Assembly (NCBI GenBank): GCA_018466975.1
Contig: CM031561.1
Location: 4,030,001-4,094,000, forward strand
Direction of reading: 5' to 3'
Source of the DNA: Sparassis latifolia
Taxonomy: Eukaryota > Basidiomycota > Agaricomycetes > Polyporales > Sparassidaceae
DNA: 64,000 nt
The notes beneath the pieces are model-generated. The model was not told the DNA's origin. It saw nothing but the letters and a program-made list of their open reading frames with translations, and ran no database searches. How positions within the stretch are numbered: the first letter of the stretch is position 1; each line of letters starts with the position of its first letter. Below are positions 57,612 to 64,000 of this stretch, in pieces. The position numbers and the translations under genes are program-made.

Positions 57612-59849
57612 CTAAAACAACCACGGGCCTACTATCAAAGTACGTATCAGCGACACGCCTAACAAGACACAAGGAGGGACGCGGTATAGCGACAAAGAGA
57701 AGACGCACCTCGCCCCTTGACAACCTCGGGTCCGATCTGTAGGCAGCTCTGGTGGATGAGGTTGAGCGCCTTGACGGCGTCGCGGCCGTCGATGACACAT
57801 GAGATGTTGATCTCGTTCGCGCCCTGGGAGATCATCTCGATGTTCACACTGCCCTGTCCGAGCGTTGTGAACATGCGCCCCGCAATCCCCACCATGTGCC
57901 GCATCTTTTTCCCCACAAGCGAAAGAATCGCCATGTCGCGGCTGACCGTGACCTGCAGCACAAATCAGCATTTCCCGCAGAAACAGACAACGAAGGTGCT
58001 AGGATGGTAGGAAGGGAGTAAACAAAAGGGAGCGCGACACGCACCGACCCGCTCTTCCGGAGCTCGCGCACGACGCGGTCGAGGACCTTCTTGTCCCACG
58101 CGTCCTCGATCGCCATGCTGACGTGCACCTCGCTCGTGCTGATCAGGTCCACGACGACGCCGTGCCGGTCGAGCGTGCCGAAGATCCCCGCGAGGAACCC
58201 GTGCGACACGCTCTTCCGGTTCGAGCTGACGTTCAGCACCACGATCCGCTCCTTGATCGTTACCGCCGTCGGGAGCTTGCGCTCGTACGAGCTACCCAGA
58301 GCCCGCACGAGCGCCTCGGGGGCCGTGTCGGGGAAGGAAGGCCCGTCGAGGTCTGCGTCCGGGTGGATCACGGTGCCTCCGCCGTGAGGGTTCTCGACAT
58401 TTTTTATGCGTATTGGGATCTTCCGCCGGATGACCTGCGCGTCACGTCAGCTGCAGTTCGACTTCCAGTTCCCGAAACGCACCTGCTCCATCGTGAACGG
58501 GTGCACGACCTCGCTGCCGTAGTACGTCAGCTCCGCAGCTTCCTCCGGGGAAATGATCGGGATAAGACGCGCCGTTGGCACCTTGCGTGGGTCTGCGGTG
58601 AAGATCCCGTCCACCTCCTTCCAGATCTGCAGCTCGGACGCGCCGAGGCCCACCGCGAGCAGCGCGGAGAGTAAATCTGTGTATCCCCGGCCGACCTGCC
58701 GCAGTAGGGAACCCGGGACAGGGCCGAAGAAACCTTCAGAAAAAGGTTACACTACGCCCTTGTCCCGAAATAAAATAAAGACGTGCCGGTGACTACGGGT
58801 ATACGGTTGCCGCACTGTCTAATGCGCTCGCCGACTGCCTCCGCAACGCGGTCATAGAAGTCCTGGCCGAGCGTCTCGGTTTGAGAGGACGCCTCGCCCT
58901 CTTCTGGGAGGGGAACGATGTGCTCGAGGCTCACGTACTCGGCGTCGATGCCCTGAAAGGAAATAGTGAGAATGCACAATGGTGACGTGATTATGGCACT
59001 CACTCGATCCCGCAAAATGGCGGTCATCATCTTGCACGCTAACCGCTCGCCGAAACCGACTATATTGTCCTTGGATCTCGGGGAGACTTCATCGATGACC
59101 TGAGTGTGTGAGTTGACGAACCGCACCAGTGTGATGCAATGAAATAACGTACCTGCGTCGCAAACAAGAATGACGCCAGCCCATCGCAGTCCCGCTCGAT
59201 CTCTGCCTCCAGCTCGTGCAAGATCTCCTGGTCGCGGATGGACGATCGTGCGGCGACGAGATGCTCCGTGCGGATGATGTCCACCGTGTGGCTGAATACG
59301 GGACGGAACGATGGGATGGACAACGAGCCAAACGCAGACGTCGAGCCCGAACGCGGGGACGACGCGCTGCGCTGCCTTGGACTGTCCGGGGGCGACTGCA
59401 CACGCGCGAGCTGCGTGAAGAGCATACCGGGTGTGACGCTCCCTGGCGTCTCCGTTGAGTGATTCGGGCGCTGCAGTGCCTCGCTCGAGGCACGCAAGAG
59501 GAGGTTCGTCGTTCCGAGGGCCTTAGTGGACCCCGAGCGGGCGGAACAGACGATGGCGACCTTGTGCTGGTCCACGTACTCCCTGCACACGCGTAAAAAA
59601 ACAGAGAATCGCGAGTTATGCCAGTTGTGTGCGAACGCAGGCGCGGCGATGTACGAACGAGACTATGTCTTCAGCGATTTTGACGGCGAATTTGCCAACG
59701 CTCGTCCCGCCGAACTTTTGCACGAGCCATTTGGCCGCTGGATCGATCGTATTTTGGTGCATGTTGGGGGGCGTAGAAGGCGAACTTTCTGAGGACAGCG
59801 AGTTGGGCGACGATGAGGGGGAGGAGGACGAAGGAGAAGAGTCGGACAT
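57612..59849 (-). CDS. HOM3: Aspartate kinase (aspartokinase)
   Basis: First enzyme of the threonine/methionine/homoserine branch, phosphorylating aspartate in the cytosol. Minus strand, ATG at 59849, with a Ser/Pro-rich N-terminus, then KWLVQKFGGTSVGKF (the KFGGTSVG kinase signature) and EYVDQHKVAIVCSARSGSTKA. A Ser-rich insert with TPGSVTPGMLF follows, then DEVSPRSKDNIVGFGERLA, RGYTDLLSALLAVGLGA, LQIWKEVDGIFTADPRKV and AAELTYYGSEVVHPFTMEQV. Two C-terminal ACT modules are visible: VTIKERIVVLNVSSNRK..HGFLAGIFG and AILSLVGKKMRHMVGIAGRM. These are where fungal enzymes sense threonine. The last short exon ends GPWLF with a stop at 57614-57612; its acceptor is uncertain but both options keep this ending. 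The length and motif order fit the family. Confidence 0.93.
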
Positions 59850-60405
59850 GATGAAAGTCTTGGTCAAAATGATGTGAGAAGGCTCGGTCAAAGTCCATAT
59901 AACTAAGCCAGGAAATGACTCACTCTAGGCCAGATGAGACCACCTGGAATATTTTTTGCTTGACGGTAAATCTGACGTTCTTGCGTGGATTCTGCAGCGG
60001 CACGCAGTGGGAACTCCGATGAGTCCGTCACTAAGAAGTCTGTCGTCGAAGTCTAAAAATCGCAGAACGTGGCTATTGGGAATCGCTGCCGCCTAGCTGC
60101 ACAGAATGCAATGATACTTTATCGGAAAGTTCTAATGATACAGGGGGCACATGCAGTGGAGGAATAGGAATTTTTGTCGCCGTTTTACACGTTCGTAGCG
60201 AAGACCAGCAGTGAGATCAGATCTTGTGTCTTGGAGGTTACATATGCCGACCTTGTTAGCTTATTATAAGTGAGTAAGGGGATCCAAGGACGGTTTACCA
60301 GGGTTAGAACTAGGGCAATCGGAGTTTAAACAATTTAGTTTGACGATATCGCCTATGTCACGACCTCACCACAGCACCCAACTTTCTGTGTTCGCAGTTC
60401 AGAGA
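59850..60405. promoter_or_regulatory. Divergent promoter region, aspartate kinase / ChAPs gene
   Basis: 556 bases between two divergent start codons. No canonical TATA box or TGACTC-type Gcn4 element was confidently recognised. The assignment is positional. Confidence 0.35.
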
Positions 60406-63321
60406 ATGGCGGATGCGTCATTCAAGGACGTTCCGGAGATATTTGAGGTCAGTCTAATTCAACGGTGCGTGCGTTGTACTCAGGTTGTTGTCAGGTGGAA
60501 TTGGGAGAATCATTAGCTGCGCGAACGGAAAGCCTATGTTAGTTGTACCCGTGCAGCCTTGTTCCCAGACGCTGAAAGATTAGCATAGCAACCTTCCGCG
60601 AGCTCGGACCACCGGACTTGTGTCATGTTGTAAAAAGCACGGGGCGCAGCGGACAGCGCGATGTAAGTGGCTCACAATATCGAGCGCGTTCCATTGACCA
60701 CACGTTCGCAGATCGGGTCGTACCATTACGTGTCTGGAGTAGACGCTTCATCATCCGCTTCCCTCGCTGCATACATCAACTCGCTCACGTACGCCATAGA
60801 AGATGACTCGGGCTGGTTCTCGAAAGGTTCAGCGTGGAAGGTGCGCAATGGATGTTACTGGTGAGTGCCTTGCTGTATTTGTTCACGCATTAGGACTGAC
60901 GTTGCGTGTCAGCTGCTTCAACGCGTTCTCTCGGGTAGACGTGCGCGTAGACGTGAAGATTCCAGGAGGGGTGCACGCTTATATCGTCGATCTTCGCGGA
61001 GAGAGGCGCGTGTATTTCATCGCAAGCTTCCAGTTATGGCTTACCTGTTGATTGGCAGACACGAAACGACTCCAGACGAAGGCCAGGAGATGTGGCAGGA
61101 GACATATCTCTCAGCCATCCTGCGCGCAATCCTGTACTCTGACGATCCCGCATATTGGCTCGAGGCCTACCGTAAACTTGATCCCATCACCACCCCGAAA
61201 GCGAGCTGCGATTCTTACAAGCAGCAGAGATGCTGTTCATGAAAGGTACGGTCTCACAGTCCTTTGCAGGATACTCTTTCACGCGAAATGCAGGCTGGCA
61301 GGTGGGCTCGGAGCCTGAGATCCAGGTTGCGACGGTAGTGTCGAACCATCTGACGACTGCGGTGATGAAGTACTTCGGCGACAGCGGACGATACCAGTAC
61401 GCGGCGAACCTGTTCGAGAAAATCAGCGCGAAAGAGCCTGAGGTGTCGTCGCTGCTCGCGAAGAGCTACATCGGGATGAGTGCGTATGTTCCGCTTTGTG
61501 TTGGTCGGCGTTGTCGCTGAGCAATTTCAGACGAGGAAGTCAAGGCTGTACAGATCATGGCGGCCGCAATCAAGCAGACGTCGCAATCATATACCCTCCT
61601 GCACGTGCAGTGCGATTTCCTCCGCTCGAAAGGCAATCACGAATGGGCATTGAAGCTTGCGAAGCAGGCTGTTAATTGCGCGCCAAGCGAGTTCGTGACA
61701 TGGGAGAAACTAACCGAGATCTACATCGACCTGGGACAGTATGAAGCGGTATGTGTCGCGGCGTTCCGTGAAGACTATTGTGATGCTAAGCCAAGCCTCC
61801 GCCTCAGGCGCTGCTGACTCTGAACTCATGCCCCATGTTCACGTATAATGGGCGAGATGCTCACCGCAACTTGCCAGCTGCTCGGGTGCATCTTCCACCA
61901 AAGGGCCCAATCGTTGAAATCCTTCCCGAGCGAACAAAGACAGAGGACGATGACGTATGTGTCTTCGGGTTCTGTGCCGTGTCTAAATCTCACGGTGTTC
62001 GAACGACAGGCTGACCCTGCCTTGCTCCGACTGCCTGCACCAGGATTACGCGGAACTTGGGCACGCGCGTATTCCCTCCTCACGCGCCTTGTCTCAAAGG
62101 TTGGCTGGGACGAGCTCCTCAAGACGCGGAGCTCTGTCTTCGTCATGGAAGAGGAATATCGGATGCAGAAGGCCCAGAGCGATCTACGCGCACATTCGTC
62201 TCCCTCTGCGACTCCGGTCTCTCCAACATCAAGTGCTAATGGTGCGGATGCAGAATCCAGTGCGGCGACACCGTCGTCCCAGCCGCTACCGCAACGGAAC
62301 GATTCGCTGAAGAGAGACTCGACCTTGTCCGATTGCGATACCCTCATTTCAGGAGTGGAATTGCAAGCCGATGACGATGCCTCGACACGTGGAGTCGTAT
62401 CGCCTGCACATTCACAGAAGGGCTCCACTAGCAATGCCACCGACGTCGAAGGGGAGACTTTAGCCGTCTCGAACGGCATCCCTACGATCCGCATATCTAC
62501 TGAGAGCGATATCGAGAGAGAGAAGGTTGGCGAGGACGCCGCAGAGCTGCCTGCCAATGAAAGTGCAGAAGCGAAGGAGAACGGAGTTAAAGTGGTGAGA
62601 CGGTCACTTGAGAAGCCTGTGCAGGCTGCCGCCCACTCAGGAGATGGGTCTGAAGAGAGCGAAGCGTCAAAACCCGCTCAGGAGGCATTCTCGTTCACCA
62701 ATAAGCGTCTGTGCGAGCGATGGCTCGATAATTTGTTCATGGTTCTGTACGAGGTGCGTCATGCAAGAGCTGTGTACGTCAAACACGACTCATAAGACTT
62801 CTTCCAGGATCTGCGCGTGTGGACGATCTTCCGCGCAGAAGTCGCTCACTTCAAGACTCAGCACGTCGCGTATAGAAAGACTGCGCTTGAATGGGAGATC
62901 CTTGGTGACCTCGGTGTACGCTTGCACCACAAAGAAGACTCCAAGGAAGCGTACCAGCGCTGTCTCGACACGCAGCGGTACTCGTACAAACCGTGGTCCA
63001 AGCTCCTTGACACATACGCGGAAGAAGGTGACATCCAACGAACGCTGCAAGTGGCGATTCGTGTTGCGGCGTATCAGTACGGAGAGTACACCGAGATGAC
63101 GGTGAGTTCATACATAACTCCGCCTCCTCCGTGGTGTTTATTGGGTTGTACAGTATCCAACTCAGATTGCCCGATGCCTGTTCAAGCTCGGACAAATTCA
63201 CGGCCATGCCAAAATCTCGTATACCTTGTTGAGCATGAATCTTCCGGATCCTGTGATGAAGATCATGGAGAGCTATATTCACTACGGGGAGATATTCAAA
63301 GTTGAAGGTTATGACTTTTAA
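60406..63321 (+). CDS. ChAPs-family exomer cargo adaptor (Chs5-Arf1-binding, Bch1/Bud7/Chs6 type)
   Basis: TPR-containing adaptor that with Chs5 and Arf1 exports selected cargo, such as chitin synthase, from the trans-Golgi. First exon 60406-60447 (MADASFKDVPEIFE). Later exons give ELGPPDLCHVVKS and SYHYVSGVDASSSASLAAYI, and further ones INSLTYAIEDDSGWFSKGSA, FNAFSRVDVRVDVKIPGGVH, YLLIGRHETTPDEGQEMWQE, AMLFMKG-like and SQSFAGYSFTRNAGWQVGSE. TPR-like segments follow (GNHEWALKLAKQAVNCAPSE, DLGQYEA), then NSCPMFTYNGRDAHRNLPAA. A long acidic/Ser insert (about 62180-62680) precedes KRLCERWLDNLFMVLYEDLR and the C-terminal YGEIFKVEGYDF (stop 63319-63321). The insert is larger than I expect from yeast homologues. 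Paralogue identity within the family cannot be decided by eye. Confidence 0.88.
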
Positions 63322-64000
63322 TTATTTTGGTTTCGAGTTAGAACTTGTGAATATTTCGTGCTGATACTATATTTGGATTCCCGTTCTCTCGTGTGTGCCG
63401 TTCGAAGCGAATATCTGAATACTGAAAGGTCGACCTTGCAGACATCATCGTCAGTTCGTTCGACGCCCGATGGACATAGTATTCGCGGAGTTCGCAAGAT
63501 GCCGTTCGCGGCTCCTGAGGCCGCCACCTGAGGCCTGAGGCCTGAGTACTGAGTACTTAACCTCAATTTCTGTCGAACTACATACCACCGCGTCTACGAC
63601 AGATGCGACACGACTGTTGCTTCTTGCGTCTATGGTATTCGTTGTATGCATCATCTAGACCTTTCCTTCTCTGATTTCTATGGCTACCTTTCTTGAACGT
63701 AGCCTGTATAGCTTTGTCCAACACTGAGAGCGGTACTTGGCAGTAAACTTATGACACAGGAACAGTTCAAGCTCAAGTTGTCTCAATGTTTAACATTGTG
63801 GGCGTCTGGAATCCGTCACAGATGCGCGGGTATGTTGGAGAAGTGTGGCAGCATGTTGTAGTTGAGGGCGGAGCTCGTCTTATCTTAGCATGCCTTTGCC
63901 ATGACCATAGGCATTCTGGGAACAAGAAGGGCTGTCGCCTTCTATGATATCGTTTCTTTGATGTATCGCTGGACGAGTTTCCAGTTATAGCGCCGTCTCG
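63322..64000. other. Right-end stretch, no gene recognised
   Basis: Contains a small run of repeated GAGGCCT and GAGTACT units near 63520-63556. Short open frames at the window edge show no motif; a gene continuing beyond the edge cannot be excluded. Confidence 0.4.

Overview
This 64 kb window is nuclear DNA of a filamentous basidiomycete, most likely an agaricomycete of polypore type. The reasons are dense short introns (about 45-60 bases, GT..AG, many splitting codons), housekeeping proteins of basidiomycete type, a divergent G-alpha subgroup, serpentine membrane proteins, and several copies of a FunK1-type kinase, a family expanded in mushrooms. No bacterial features, CRISPR arrays or convincing RNA genes were seen. 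Coding sequences below were assembled by eye by joining exons.

Layout. 0-6.6 kb: minus-strand 5' part of a very large Mor2/Tao3/Furry cell-polarity gene that runs off the left edge, with a hAT-like MITE just upstream. 8.4-10.1 kb: a degenerate multi-pass membrane protein gene whose long intron holds two more MITEs. 10.7-12.9 kb: PTEN-like phosphatase. 14.2-16.1 kb: seven-transmembrane receptor-like protein. 16.5-21.0 kb: a divergent pair, a two-CBS-domain protein (minus) and proteasome subunit Rpn1 (plus). 22.1-27.1 kb: a convergent pair, a CTK1/CDK12-type CTD kinase (plus) and COP9 signalosome subunit 4 (minus). 27.8-33.7 kb: a large gene of unknown function in which a Tyr-Pro-rich cassette is repeated across at least eleven consecutive phase-1 exons whose lengths are all multiples of three. 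35.6-37.2 kb: an unknown acidic/Ser-rich protein.

37.3-46.3 kb is a direct tandem segmental duplication. Each unit carries a FunK1-type kinase on the minus strand. A third, rearranged FunK1 copy lies in opposite orientation at 51.8-54.1 kb and a small N-terminal relic at 35.0 kb. All copies show frame damage. Between them sit a divergent G-alpha gene (47.0-49.4 kb, minus) and a degenerate long tandem repeat (about 50.3-51.3 kb). 56.3-57.2 kb is a small basidiomycete protein of unknown function. The right end has a divergent pair: aspartate kinase (minus) and a ChAPs-family exomer cargo adaptor (plus).

The genes form no single pathway. The conserved ones are housekeeping (proteasome, COP9, CTD kinase, aspartate family, exomer trafficking, polarity) or signalling (PTEN, G-alpha, 7TM, FunK1), separated by accessory islands of MITEs, duplicated kinases and repeats. 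The strongest candidate for something undescribed is the repeated-exon Tyr-Pro gene.
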